A stretch of 64,000 nt of DNA from Trifolium pratense (taxonomy: Eukaryota > Streptophyta > Magnoliopsida > Fabales > Fabaceae): the NCBI RefSeq assembly GCF_020283565.1, contig NC_060062.1:4129322-4193321 (forward strand), in the 5' to 3' direction. This document shows positions 47,755 through 62,021 of the stretch, in pieces; the first letter of the stretch is position 1; each line of letters starts with the position of its first letter. The notes below the pieces were generated by a model. The model searched no databases and was not told the DNA's origin. It saw nothing but the letters and a program-made list of their open reading frames with translations. The translations under genes were made by a program, and so were the position numbers.

Positions 47755-50585
47755 ATGGAATTAGGCAACCAACTTCAGCTTAGCAGCTTTAGCAAGATAT
47801 AAGGCTACATATCATATTGTCTGATTTGAAATATCTATGGCTAAGCGGTTTCTTAGAAATCTGTTTCTTGGCTGATTTATGTCTTCGGTGTCGGTCATGT
47901 TGAGGACATCAATGCCCTTGCCTTGGCATATCGATTACTAACTTCTCTATTATATGGTCCTTCTATTGACTTAAGATGGACTTCCAAGATCCTATTTATA
48001 TTTAAGCCTTGTTTTTGATTTGTGTCAATACAATAATTTGGACTTATGAGTGGTCCTTGTTATGGTAGAAACAACAAGATTATACAATTTGATGCATATA
48101 GAACTCACTCTTTTTAGTTTCCAATTCCATTCCTACTATGCAGGTAACATTTCTTAGAAAAGTCCTTATATTGGGCTAACTAATTAGCATTTGAGCATTG
48201 AAATTTTGTATCTTGTGATGATAGAGAAGAGTTGGGTCATGGACTCTTCTAGCATATAGTTTCTATTCAATTAAACCAGACAGCTTGACATTTTGTGAAG
48301 AGTTGTGTGCATATACTCTGAGGTCTTCTTAATATAGACACTTCTTTCATGTCAGCTTATAAAACTTAACAAGTTTATTGGCTGAAGCTTTATGATATGG
48401 TTATGAGTTTAATTTTAGTATGTCAACAATCTACTCTTGCATTGAAATCGAAACATCATAATAGTTTATTAACGACTACAAGATATGTGAAACTTCTTAT
48501 ATGATACAACAACACACCAGGGGTACCAGGAGTAAAACTTCACATGAACAATGCATTAAAATTAATCTCATTGCCTGTTTGTTTTAAGGTATGCACTCAA
48601 AAAAATGATGTCTTGTCAGGAATGTAATATTTATGAGTTTTGTACGAGTTTTACAAAAATATTCTTGGGCATCATGTATTCCTTGGAATATATTTTACTC
48701 AATTTTTCTCTTCTTTTCATTCTCTTGATAAATAATGTGAACTTTCACCCCATACCGCTTTTTCGTAATTGTGCTATTTGTTTTATTATTTTATTTTGAT
48801 CTAATTAAGTGGCATGTTTGTGTGTTTTATTTGATGCATTAAGTAGGACTTTTATTATATGGGCTAGTGAGATTAGGATTTATAACTTGTGCTTCATGAA
48901 TGAACACTAGAATGAGGATAATTTTAAGTACTAACTCGTTAATGCTTAACCGTTAGTTAATACTTGGTTCTAGTTGCTTGAATATGAGTTTTACTTGATT
49001 TAGTAAACTAGCATGATGACTTGTATTTGATGAGAATATGATTGATTGTTTTTGACTTTGGGGGTAATGATTAAAATGATATGTTTCCTTCTTATTGCTC
49101 CGTTCAAAATGATTATGCTTGTGTATGAGTATAGATCTCCTTGTTGATGAGAAATCTATGTTACTCGAGGTTTTAGGTCATTTCCATGATCTTTGATGTT
49201 TTCTTGTCAAATGAAATGTTTTGCTCGATTTAGTGATTTGGAAAAATTATTCTAAAACTAGAAAATTATGAATATTTGGGGTTAGGGTGTTACACTGTAC
49301 ACTGTTATTGACATTTATGTGTTCTTAATCTTTGGTTTGACAGTCTCGATGGTCATGTTTTCAACATTTGAGCATTCAGTGGACCTAATATATAAAAATA
49401 TCGTGCATAAAAGAAAGGAAAATTGTTCTACAGCACAACAACTTGGCGTGACATGCTTAGCAGCCTATGCAGCTGGTGCTGTTGGTACTGTAATTTCCAA
49501 CCCTGCTGATAATGTCATGACCAGTCTTTATAAAAAAAAGGCTGAATCTGCTATGCAGGTAGAATTTCATGTTATGCCCTGATTCATTTGGAATATGAAA
49601 AATCAATCAAGTGAACTTCATTAGTTTTGCTATCTTTCAGGCTATCAAGAACATTGGGTTCATAAACCTGTTCACTAGAAGTCTTCCTATTCGCATTGCA
49701 CTTCTAGGACCAGTTGTAACTTTGCAGTGGTTTCTCTATGACACTATAAAAGTACTATCTGGACTGTAAGTGGCTTCTTTTTATCAGTTTTCCTGTACTA
49801 TAGTAGTCAATATAATTGTTTTGTGAAAATTTGAAATGTAAGTTTCAGTGTGATCCGCTTGATGACTTGTGATATAGAAATTGAAGCCTGGACAATCTTA
49901 ATTATAGATTCATGTTGATATAGGTTGTGTTTCTGTTGAACTATCCTTTCAGTAGATGATATTTCTTCCATGATATGTACCGGTAATCTGAAATATTTTA
50001 AATTCTTAACTGATTTTGGAAAATTATAATTCATATCCCTGTGAGGTACACTTTTCTAAGAAGCACTTTTTATTTTTGACACGAAAGTGATGAAACAACT
50101 GTCTAAAGATATTTTACCAACATTAAATTGTAACTTGTCTATCAAATTTTTACATCATATTCAATTTTGACATCATATTCCTAGTTTCATGCTAAGCTTC
50201 CAATAGTCTTGTTTTGGATGAAGAGAATATTGTGTTTCTGGTGCATTTTGCAGGTTTGCTTGTTTTGGTGTGTACCCACCATAGAGAAATTTATATGCAG
50301 TGCATGTTGTTGTGTCATATATATATGTCTAATAAAGCATGTTATAACTTATAAGTATTTTAATACCACCATTTGGTTTTATAAGGAGATTACATATCCA
50401 GGTATAGTGTGCTCCCTATGCACACACTACCTTGGTTATGATGTGCATAATTGTTCATTGTTGAACTTGTAATGTTCTTTATCCCAATCAGATATTAATT
50501 AATTCTTTTTTTATTTTTTTTTATTTTACACTTTAGGCCTACTAGTGGAGGACTTGCAAGAGACCAGGAGGAAGTTAAATTGTAG
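46659..50585 (+). CDS. PHT3;3: Mitochondrial phosphate carrier (PHT3;3-like)
   Basis: Inner-membrane carrier that brings phosphate into the mitochondrial matrix for ATP synthesis. Six exons, 46659-46799, 46931-47292, 47412-47455, 49344-49558, 49641-49765 and 50537-50585, join in frame to 311 residues. It has three SLC25 repeats, whose signatures include THFAITPLDVLKVNMQ, LADVTLAPFEAVKIRLQ and GTVISNPADNVMTSLY, plus the phosphate-carrier strings ALWRGWSAKLCGYGIQGGFKYG and FYRGLIPLWSRNLP. The short N-terminus without a long presequence and the total length fit PHT3;3 (MPT1) better than PHT3;1 or PHT3;2. Exon 3 is only 44 nt and precedes a 1.9-kb intron with a TA microsatellite. The paralogue assignment is from memory. 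Confidence 0.93.
47672..47752. repeat. AT microsatellite in carrier intron 3
   Basis: About forty uninterrupted AT units. The reading frames across it are artefacts. Confidence 0.95.
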
Positions 50586-51611
50586 CTTGTGCCGTTGTGC
50601 CCAAAGTATCTGTGATATGTGGTTGTTTGGTCTTGTGGGTCTGAATGTATTTTTTTAATGCTGTTTATTTTTCATTAAAGTGAGATAAGGATAAGTTCGC
50701 TGTTCAAATCTGCATATGCAGGCTTAAATAACTGTAAAAAAAATTCCAGTCCAAGCTCATATGTTTTTTTTTTTCCTTTCTTTTTTCTATTACAGAGTCA
50801 CTATATTAAACCTGATTTCTTTGCATTTGTACATGTAAATACAAAATAGGCTTGAATGAGATTTTTGTCCCTATAATAATCCAATTTGATTGTTTTGGTC
50901 CTTTTAAGTTTTTTGTTTGTTATTTGTTTCATTTCTATTAAAAAAATTATTTGAATAACAAACAAAGAAAAAATAAAAAATTTATTTGAATTTTGGTCTA
51001 TGACTATGTCGTTGTCTTTCCTCTGCCATAATTGATAATCCCATGTAGCTGGTAGTAGGCACCGATAAGTGTAATAATTTGTTGATGTTGGCTGGCTGGC
51101 CACAACTTTTTTTATTTATTTCAAGTAAGCATGCCACCTTGTATTTTAAATAAGATGTTTTTTTAAAAAAATATTGTTAAAAATATAAAGAAACTCTGCT
51201 TAAAGACCTTTGCTCAGCCTTTGGACCAATACGTTTATGCTTCTTTCATGAAAAAATGTATGCTGCAAGAAAAACACCTCAAATACTCCAATTTGGATTT
51301 ACTGTTACTGATATCATTTATTGATGCTTACTGGTAAATGACTGCATGTGATAGAATAAGGAAACATATATCATGTACTGGCCTTTTATGGACGAGGTGT
51401 TCCACACATGTTAAATACCATAATAGAACAAAAGTGTTGTTAAATACCAGAACAAGAATTGCTTCTTACCATGGCAAAATATATATTTGGATGACATTCC
51501 TTATTGACATTGTCATCCTCTTCTTCTGGTAAGTGTGAATTTCATCCAAATGGATTGACATTTTGTGTGTCATCTTCCTAACAATTATACATGCACATGG
51601 AAAACTGTATA
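50586..51611. other. Carrier 3' region and intergenic
   Basis: Probable 3' UTR first. Near 50850-51000 there are opposed TTTTTGTCCCTATAA and GACCAAAA-like words suggestive of a decayed MITE. No gene. Confidence 0.4.
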
Positions 51612-51628
51612 TTATCGTGTATTGTCTT

Positions 51629-51783
51629 TTTTTTTTTTTTTTTGCTTTAACTACTAGTTTAATCCGGTTCGGGATCAGTTATGGCATCAAGTGGTTCTAG
51701 CCCCCTCCCGATCGCAATTGCGGAGGATCGAACTGTGGTCCTCCCTGACAAGTTCATCATCAATCAACCAACTAACGATTGGT
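51629..51783 (-). mobile_element. tRNA-derived SINE with 17-bp target duplication
   Basis: TTATCGTGTATTGTCTT flanks both ends (51612-51628 and 51784-51800). On the minus strand it has an A-box-like GTTAGTTGGTTGATTG, a B-box-like AGTTCGATCCTCC and an A-tail of about 15. The body includes GAACCACTTGATGCCATAAC, shared with a decayed copy at 58339-58517. It sits 95 bp before the 5' LTR of the chromovirus. Confidence 0.85.
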
Positions 51784-51878
51784 TTATCGTGTATTGTCTT
51801 GATTAAGCAACCACATTTGAATTTATTAATACCACACTTCTTTACTCGATCTGCTTCATACACAATCAAATTCAATGT

Positions 51879-52223
51879 TGATAGCGCACAGACTAAAGAG
51901 AAGGGTAAACCCGTCATTTGGAGGGTTTATCAAAGGAGAAACAAAAAATTAAAATAAATAAATAAATAATATAATATTAGTGTGTTAGTTTGAATTTTAA
52001 AAAGTTAGTTATTGGTTGTGGTTGTGGATTGTATTTAAGTTTGATGTTTGTTATTTTTTATTTTATGTTGGAAGTTATTAGGAAATTATTTGGCCAGAAG
52101 AAGTTATCTTCTGAGAGAGCAAACTGCTCTGATACATTTGCAGATTGTATTTTCCTTTGTAAATTAATGAAAATCGCAAGTTTACTTGCAAAAGCCTTTT
52201 CTCTATAATTCTGGTTGTTATCA
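51879..52223 (+). repeat. 5' LTR of the chromovirus
   Basis: A 345-bp direct repeat partner of the interrupted 3' LTR. The TATAATATTAG region near 51970 may hold the promoter. Confidence 0.9.
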
Positions 52224-52242
52224 ATTTGGTCCGACCTGCCGG

Positions 52243-53697
52243 ATGCCATCGAAGAAGATGGAGGCCAAAGTGGCTGCACTTGAAGAGAAAATCACTACTT
52301 TGGAGGTTTCTTTACATGAAATGCAGAATCAAAATAAGGAGAACCAGGAGAAGATCATCTCTTTATTGAATTCGAATAAGGAGAAGAATGGGGAAGAATC
52401 ATCGCACAGTTATGAGTCAGTTGGTACTAAAAAGAAAAATCCTGAATTACACGATGAAGCCTGGGATGAATTTCGCCTATCTGTTAAAAAGGTTGAATTA
52501 CCGATGTTTAATGGTGATGATCCTGCTGGTTGGATTGCAAGGGCGGAAGTTTATTTCAATGTGCAGAATACTAGACCAGAAATCAAAGTGAATTTAGCAC
52601 AATTATGTATGGACGGTCCTACAATTCATTTTTTTAAAGGACTGTTGGAGGAGAATGAAACATTGACATGGGAAAGTTTGAAAGATGCACTTCTTGAAAG
52701 ATATGGTGGTGTTAGTGATGGGAATGTATTCGAACAACTTTCTGCGCTTCAACAGGAAGGAACGATCGAAGAATACATTGAAGATTTTGAGAGGTTAGTA
52801 GCACAACTGCCCAAACTACCCAATGATCAATATTTGGGTTATTTCGTTCATGGTTTGAAGGACAAAATCCGAGGAAAGGTTCGCAGCATGATCGCTATGG
52901 GGCCCATGTCAAGAGCGAAGTTAATGAACGTGGCAAGAGCAGTAGAACGTGAATTGGAGGAGGGACGAAGAGATTGGAAATCGCGAAGGTCACATGGTTC
53001 ACTGTCCAGACACGTTTTTGGTAACAAGGTTGTCACACAGAATGAAAGTAGACATGGTGATTGGGGTATGGCTCGTAATAACAAAGATAATCGCGATCTT
53101 CCTGGAGGAAACGTTGGAGGAAAATCCATAGGTGGTCCGCGTGGAATGTTTAGTGTTGGACAAAATAAAACACACACTACCAACACTGGACATTGGCGTG
53201 ACAGAAATGTGAGGAATATGTCTTCACAGGAAATTGCCGATCGTCGTCAAAAAGGACTCTGTTTCAAATGCGGAGGTCCGTATCATCCTCGCCATCAATG
53301 TCCGGATAAAAATCTGCGTGTTATGGTACTTGAGAATGATTCCGAAGATGAAAATGAAGTAAGAGTGTTGAATGATGAGGATGTGGAAACAGGGGCAGAA
53401 GAATTGCAATTGAATGTGCTGACTTTTGAACATGTGTTGACTTTTGATAAACAAACTGAATATTATCAAGATATGCTTCAGTGCATCAGGTTGCAAGGGA
53501 CAGTGGGGACAATACCGGTGCTGATGTTGGTTGACAGTGGAGCAAACAAAAATTTCATGTCAAGGCATCTAGCTTTGGCTTTGGGTTTGCGAATTACCGA
53601 AACTCCTGCGAGGGATATCAGATTGGGTGACGGACATGTGGCTCCGACTTTAGGAGAGTGCCACGGTGTTATTATTTTTGTTCAAAGGGTTAAGTAG
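52243..53697 (+). pseudogene. Chromovirus gag-protease frame ending in an amber codon
   Basis: It starts at ATG 52243 or 52258. A coiled coil comes first (EAKVAALEEKITTLEVSL), then a Retrotrans_gag-type region (ELPMFNGDDPAGWIARAEVY). A CCHC zinc knuckle CFKCGGPYHPRHQC lies near 53261-53302. An aspartic protease with the DSGA active site (LMLVDSGANKNF) follows near 53527. TAG at 53695-53697 cuts the frame, while the same frame continues at 53698 with recognisable protease/RT linker, so this is a stop in a formerly single gag-pol frame. Confidence 0.88.
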
Positions 53698-54460
53698 GAG
53701 ATAGATGTTGTGCTTTTTGATTTGGGCGGTTATGATCTAGTACTAGGGATGGCATGGCTGACACAAATTGGATGCACGTACATCGATTGGACCGAGAAAA
53801 AAATGCGTTTCGACTACCAGGGTGAATGGATTGAGATCAGAGGGATTCGTACTAGGGAGTGCACTCCATTACAGAACTATGTTGATGAAAATCACTTTGA
53901 TCAGTTGCATTGTGATGTTCAACAGGGTATGGTGACACCAAATCAACAGTCTGAAATGAAGTCAGTACTGGACAATTTTGATAATATTTTCAAAGAACCA
54001 CAGGGATTACCTCCTGGTCGACAGCAAGAGCATGCTATACACTTGCTGAACGGTCAGGGACCAGTTAATGTTCGACCATATCGTTACCCTCATCACCACA
54101 AAACAGAAATCGAAAAACAAGTGAAAGAAATGTTGCTGTCCGGTGTGATCCGACCTAGCCAGAGTGCGTTTTCAAGTCCGGTTATTCTTGTCAAGAAGAA
54201 GGATGACTCTTGGCGGATGTGTGTAGATTACCGTGCTTTGAATAAGGTAACTATTCCAGATAAATTCCCTATTCCAGTCATTGATGAGTTATTGGATGAG
54301 TTACATGGTGCGCAATATTTTTCCAAAATTGATCTAAAGTCTGGTTACCATCAAGTACGAATGCGAGAAGAAGATATTCATAAAACAGCTTTTCGTACTC
54401 ACGAGGGACATTATGAATTTTTGGTGATGCCTTTTGGTTTGACGAATGCTCCAGCCACTT
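53698..54460 (+). pseudogene. Chromovirus pol, protease end and first part of reverse transcriptase
   Basis: Same frame as gag. It carries [16 protein letters not shown], then the RT start ([47 protein letters not shown]). Sequence breaks off directly after NAPAT, so the RT YxDD box, RNase H and the integrase zinc-binding end are absent. Confidence 0.88.
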
Positions 54461-55636
54461 CCAATACCAAATCAGGTATGGGCAGATATTTCCATGGATT
54501 TCATTACTGGCCTTCCAAAATCCAAAGGGTTCGAAGCTATTTTCGTAGTGGTAGACAGACTGTCCAAATATGCCCATTTTATCCTTCTTAAGCGTCCCTA
54601 TTCTGCAAGATCTTTGGCTGACACTTTCACCAAAGAAGTTGTTCGACTTCATGGAATTCCGGAATCTATTGTGAGTGACAGAGATCCCATCTTTGTTAGT
54701 AATTTCTGGCAGGAACTCTTTAAACAGCAAGGTACATTCTTGAAGTTCAGCACTGCATACCATCCTCAGACTGATGGTCAGACAGAAGTAGTTAACCGTT
54801 GCTTAGAGACTTTTCTTCGTTGTTTTATTGTTGATCAGCCTAAGACTTGGGCCATGTGGCTTCCTTGGGCGGAATATTGGTACAATACTACTTTTCATGC
54901 TTCTACAGGTACAACTCCGTTTGAAGTGATGTATGGTCGTTCCCCTTCGGTTATCACTAATTATTTACCGGGCGAAGTTAAAGTGGAAGCTGTTCAACGT
55001 GACTTGGCTGATCGTGATGAATGCTTGCGACAACTGAAGCATCATCTATCCCGTGCTAGTGACCGAATGAAGACACATGCAGATAGACATCGTAAAGAAC
55101 GTTCTTTTGAAGTGGGTGATTTGGTTTTCTTGAAGTTGAGACCTCATGTACAACAATCTGTTGCGGCTAGAATTTGTCCCAAGCTGTCTCCGAGGTATTT
55201 TGGTCCGTTTAAGGTGATTGAACGTGTTGGGGCTGTTGCTTACAGGTTGGAGTTACCGCCTACATCTCGAATCCATCCTGTTTTCCATGTGTCCTTTCTT
55301 AAGAAAGCTGTTGGTGATGCTGTAGTTAATTCAACTCTTCCTGCTAGTTTGGAGGCTAGTGAAGATTCTATATGGGAACCAGAGACAGCTTTAGAACAAC
55401 GGACAGTGATCCGACATGGCATATCTATTTCTCAAGTTCTTATCCATTGGAAGAACAAGCCTATTGAGGAAGCTACCTGGGAAGATAAAGACTTCATAAT
55501 TGGTCAATTTCCTTCCTTCAGCCTTGAGGACAAGGCTGTTTCTCTTGGAGGCGGCAATGATAGCGCACAGACTAAAGAGAAGGGTAAACCCGTCATTTGG
55601 AGGGTTTATCAAAGGAGAAACAAAAAATTAAAATAA
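54446..55636 (+). pseudogene. Chromovirus pol, integrase core and chromo-like C-terminus
   Basis: It is in a different frame from the RT part. Integrase catalytic Asp, Asp and Glu are visible in [23 protein letters not shown] and DGQTEVVNRCLE. A GPF-type module follows (LSPRYFGPFKVIERVG; HPVFHVSFLKK). The last part, IHWKNKPIEEATWED, is chromodomain-like. The frame runs into the 3' LTR before stopping. The apparent ATG at 54446 is created by the deletion junction. Confidence 0.88.
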
Positions 55637-55698
55637 ATAAATAAATAATATAATATTAGTGTGTTAGTTTGAATTTTAAAAAGTTAGTTATTGGTTGT

Positions 55699-56958
55699 TG
55701 TTAGAATATAGAAAATATTATATTATTTGTTGAGAAAATATCTCGATTTGGTTTGTTTATTCTTAGCCCTATAATAAAGGGATTTAGTTTAGATTTAAAT
55801 TTATTCACTTGGTTATAAATACCAAGGTAGTATCATACTATTTGGTTAATGTAAATAATGTAAATATTGTAATTAGGGTTATTGCCATCATCATCAATAA
55901 TATTTTATTGTTCCTTATTATTTTCTCATATTCTTTCACCTAAATACCTCATTTTCAACATGGTATCAGAGCCATGGTATCCACCTTGAAACATAATTCC
56001 GCTGCAATTTCTCCCGAGAATAATTAATTCTTGGTTATTCTTCACTTTACCTTTTTTATCTTTTTTTCATATAAACCCTAGCCGTCATTAGAATTTATTT
56101 TTATTTTGTTCCACACATTTGTGGTTCTTGTTTACCCCTTTGCTTTCTTTTCTAACCCTTATTGATATGTTACTTAACACATGCAGTCACATGCCAATTT
56201 TCCATGAATCCTTTACCTTTAACCACCGTTTCTTCCCAAGATTGATCATCAGTCTCTCTTGATCTTGTTTTGGTGGCCTAATTACCTGTTTTGTGATACC
56301 TTAATCTGCGGGCATACCCCGTTTGTGATCCCTTAATCCGCGGGCATACCCCGTTTGTGATCCCTTAATTTGCGGGCATACCCCGTTTGTTATCCCTTAA
56401 TCCGCGGGCATACCCCGTTTGTGATCCCTTAATCCGCGGGCATACCCCGTTTGTTTTCCCTTAATCCGCGGGCATACCCCGTTTGTGATACGTTAATCCG
56501 CGGGCATACCCCGTTTGTGATACTTTAATCTGCGGACATTTTTACTTAATTTGATATGGATTCATCTCTTCGGTCGCTGCTTTACTACTTCTTTGATTGC
56601 TTCTCTTTATGGCTTGCTATCAATGGATTTAATTTATTTTTAGGGTTAATTTTGTAACAAGCTTAAAGCTTAGTAAGCTTTAGCTTGAGGGGGAGTGTTA
56701 GAATATAGAAAATATTATATTATTTGTTGAGAAAATATCTCGATTTGGTTTGTTTATTCTTAGCCCTATAATAAAGGGATTTAGTTTAGATTTAAATTTA
56801 TTCACTTGGTTATAAATACCAAGGTAGTATCATACTATTTGGTTAATGTAAATAATGTAAATATTGTAATTAGGGTTATTGCCATCATCATCAATAATAT
56901 TTTATTGTTCCTTATTATTTTCTCCTATTCTTTCACCTAAATTCCCCAAATTTCAACA
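55699..56958 (+). mobile_element. Non-coding LTR element (1260 bp) nested in the chromovirus 3' LTR
   Basis: The LTRs (55699-55960 and 56696-56958) start TGTTAGAATATAG and end CAACA, with only a few differences near their 3' ends. TGGTATCAGAGCC (55961) is the Met-tRNA primer site and GAGGGGGAG directly precedes the right LTR. GGTTGT occurs on both flanks (55693-55698 and 56959-56964), which restores the host LTR to 345 bp. The interior has no coding frame and a 32-bp tandem array. A related LTR lies at 63129-63378. Confidence 0.92.
56293..56530 (+). repeat. 32-bp tandem repeat inside the nested LTR element
   Basis: Seven full units plus a partial one, each with CTTAATCCGCGGGCATACCC and then CGTTTGTGAT. 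Units vary at a few positions. CCGCGG is a palindrome in most units. Confidence 0.92.
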
Positions 56959-57354
56959 GGTTGTGGTTGTGGATTGTATTTAAGTTTGATGTTTGTTATT
57001 TTTTATTTTATGTTGGAAGTTATTAGGAAATTATTTGGCCAGAAGAAGTTATCTTCTGAGAGAGCAAACTGCTCTGATACATTTGCAGATTGTATTTTCC
57101 TTTGTAAATTAATGAAAATCGCAAGTTTACTTGCAAAAGCCTTTTCTCTATAATTCTGGTTGTTATCAAATGCACTCTTTGCAATGCTTTCCATCAACTT
57201 CGAGTATAATTTCTTTCATTTGTTTTTGTGTCCCAAACTAATCAAACTCCTTTGAAACGAGGCTTGAATCTCAGTAAACTACAACTTCATCATGTTTTTA
57301 ATTGAGACCCAATTTTTACACAAATTTCCCATGCTATCTAACATATATTTATTT

Positions 57355-57625
57355 AGTGTATGTTTGGTTTCAATTTTGGAAACCCCAGAATTGATTCTGG
57401 ACATGTAGAATGAATTCTGACTTGTTTGGTTCCTCAAAAGTAGAATTGATTCTGCCTCCAGAATGGATTCTACTTGAAGCTAGAAATTGTAGCTTTTCAT
57501 TCTAGAATTAATTTTTACACTCAAATTCTTTGTCCAAACATAAATCAATTCTATCAAAATCAATTCCGTTAAACTCAATTCTGTCAAAATTAATTTTGTC
57601 AAACCGCATAACCAAACAAATACTT
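57355..57625. mobile_element. MITE-like element with GTATGTTTGGTT ends
   Basis: The left end GTGTATGTTTGGTTTC and the right end AACCAAACAAATACTT are inverted. A TTA target is possible. The interior repeats AATTGATTCTG-type words. It is a relative of 45112-45370. Confidence 0.6.
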
Positions 57626-58017
57626 AACCTATTGTGCACACATTCAACCTTGTCGTATTTCCATTGTGCATCATGTGACTTGTCTAGGCCCTTACTATTG
57701 TCTTCTTCACCATATTTTTGTTGTGGGGTGAGAATTGAATCTCTGAACTTTTTATCACTTCAGTCTCCAACTCATCCACCTCAACCACCAAACATCCTTA
57801 CAACTCTCCTCCTTCACCGTATCTAATGTAGCATTTTCCACACACAATTTTGAACATACAAATAGAATAATATATGTTTCCTCCGTATGAGACTCTACTA
57901 TACTATCCCATGCCCTCAGCCCTCGTGATGGTGTCCCGTATTTCTCTTAGTTTGACCTTTTTTTGTTCACATTCTTAGATTTGAGTTCTTTCATTTTGAC
58001 ATCAAACTTACATCTTG

Positions 58018-58280
58018 CTATGATACCAGTAGATGAGTAGAGCTGGGAAAAGCTCTAGCAACAACATTCATCAAAGTATTGTATTGATCGGTTACAATTA
58101 TGTTTGGATAATTATTAGAAGATTTCAACAAATTGCCATATCTCTCTACTAAAACCCAAGTGACAATGTTTTCCATCTCAATCTCCATATAAGCAAATGA
58201 AGTTGAATATGTCAACTCGGTAGAAGTGACACGAAGCGATAGACAATATTTGCTGATTTTATGAGTGAAATCCATCATTA
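58018..58280 (-). pseudogene. Mutator-type transposase fragment
   Basis: The minus-strand frame contains MDFTHKISKYCLSL, VTSTELTYSTSFAYME, NIVTWVLVERYGNLLKS and NIIVTDQYNTLMN. These follow the order of the MULE transposase domain, including the first two catalytic Asp positions. Nothing else of the enzyme is left. Confidence 0.7.
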
Positions 58281-58338
58281 GCATAATCGAGAAAATGTTA
58301 AAATAATTTGAATTTATATAAGTCTAAAATATCTCAAA

Positions 58339-58517
58339 CAATTTTTTTTTTCACCACTAGTACTCGGTCCACTGGACCGTCTAATTTGGTTTGAACGTCA
58401 GTTTCGACATCAAGTGGTTCCAGTTTCTTCTCGATTGTAGTTGCAGGGGATCGAACCGTAGCCCTTCCTATCAAGTACAACATCAATCACCACTGAACCA
58501 ACTGATGATTGAACCAA
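58339..58517 (-). mobile_element. Decayed SINE related to 51629-51783
   Basis: Shares GGCATCAAGTGGTTC-like and GGATCGAAC-like words in the same order, with a T-run (minus-strand A-tail) at 58340-58351. AACAATT occurs on both sides as a possible short target duplication. Confidence 0.65.
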
Positions 58518-59514
58518 CAATTACCGTATCCCTGAGAATTACCAACAATTATACATACGTACACATACTTATTATTAACCAAATATGATCGGTTTGATGT
58601 TATAAGAGTAGAGTGTTTTTGGAGATATTCCCTAACTAAGTAGCGGATGAGAGAGTATTTTGGTAAATTCATAGAGTGCGAGAAAGATATTAAGTAAGGT
58701 GGTAAAAGTAAATGTAATTGGACAGTATTATTAGAAGAGGGTCATGAAGCCGCCAAAGATCAAAGAAGAGGGTCCGGCCCAAATAACCGAAAACAAAAAT
58801 AGAAGATGAAATGGAAGAAGGGGGAGAGAGATTTGACCAAAGAGATAATAAAGACAATAAAACAGAAAAGAAAGCCGCGTGATGGTTGTTGATATAATGT
58901 ATGTACTCCTATCTGGTTGAAAATTCTATATTGTACATGTGTGTGTGTGTGTTACTACTTTGTACAGAAACAAAGAACGAAAGAAACCAACCTAGCTGGT
59001 CAGCACTGACTTCCGATGTTTCTCGGTAGTAACCATCCAATACAAAAATAATCAATATTATAAAAAAATCACACACACACTCTCTCTCTCTCTCTATATC
59101 CTAAAATTAACAAGTAAGAGAAGAAAACAAATAAATTAAGAAAATTATTAATTTATTATAATAATAATTTTCCTGAAGCTAAGTTTGTGGAGATCTGTCG
59201 GAGCAACCGGAGAAGAAACAATTGACCGGAAACCAATTATCCTTCTCTTTCTTTCTTTCTTTCTTTCCTTCCACCATTCTTCTTTCTGGTACGCACGCAC
59301 GCTTATGGATTTATTATTTAATGAATTTTCTTTTATAACAAGCTATGAGATTGTGTTTTAATTTGAAATGAATAGAAGGAATGAATGAATGATGTTTGAT
59401 TTATTTGTGAGGTCAGCACAGCACAGCGCAGCGTATGAAGAGAGAAAGCCGATGATAGATATTTATTATTATTATTATAATATCTATTATCTATAAAGCA
59501 CCAATAATTGTTTG
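58518..59514. other. Upstream region of the CDPK gene
   Basis: Contains TG, AC and TCTC microsatellites near 58940 and 59071-59100, and CTTT repeats near 59245. These probably lie in the 5' leader or promoter. No separate gene. Confidence 0.5.

Positions 59515-62021
<2,507 letters not shown>

Larger units (their letters stand above)
51879..57168 (+). mobile_element. Ty3/gypsy chromovirus, deleted inside, with nested insertion
   Basis: Both LTRs are 345 bp (51879-52223, and 55558-57168 after removing the nested 1260-bp element and its 6-bp duplication). Both run TGATAGCGCACAG...GTTGTTATCA, and I saw no base difference between them. The flanks AATGT and AATGC are a near-perfect 5-bp target duplication. 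A TTTGGTCCGACC sequence follows the 5' LTR at the primer-binding position, and CTTGGAGGCGGCAA precedes the 3' LTR as polypurine tract. The interior keeps gag, protease, part of reverse transcriptase, an integrase core and a chromo-like C-terminus, with an in-frame TAG and a large deletion. It is defective in cis. Confidence 0.93.

Noticed and set aside
47363..47783. Frames across carrier intron 3 with Ile-Tyr runs
   Set aside because: Intronic AT microsatellite; no conserved domain.
51338..51532. 64-codon frame at 51338-51532 as a gene
   Set aside because: Short, no recognisable domain, and no supporting splice or family signal.
56293..56530. Regular 32-bp repeats resembling a CRISPR array
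   Set aside because: The units are contiguous with no unique spacers, inside a plant LTR element.
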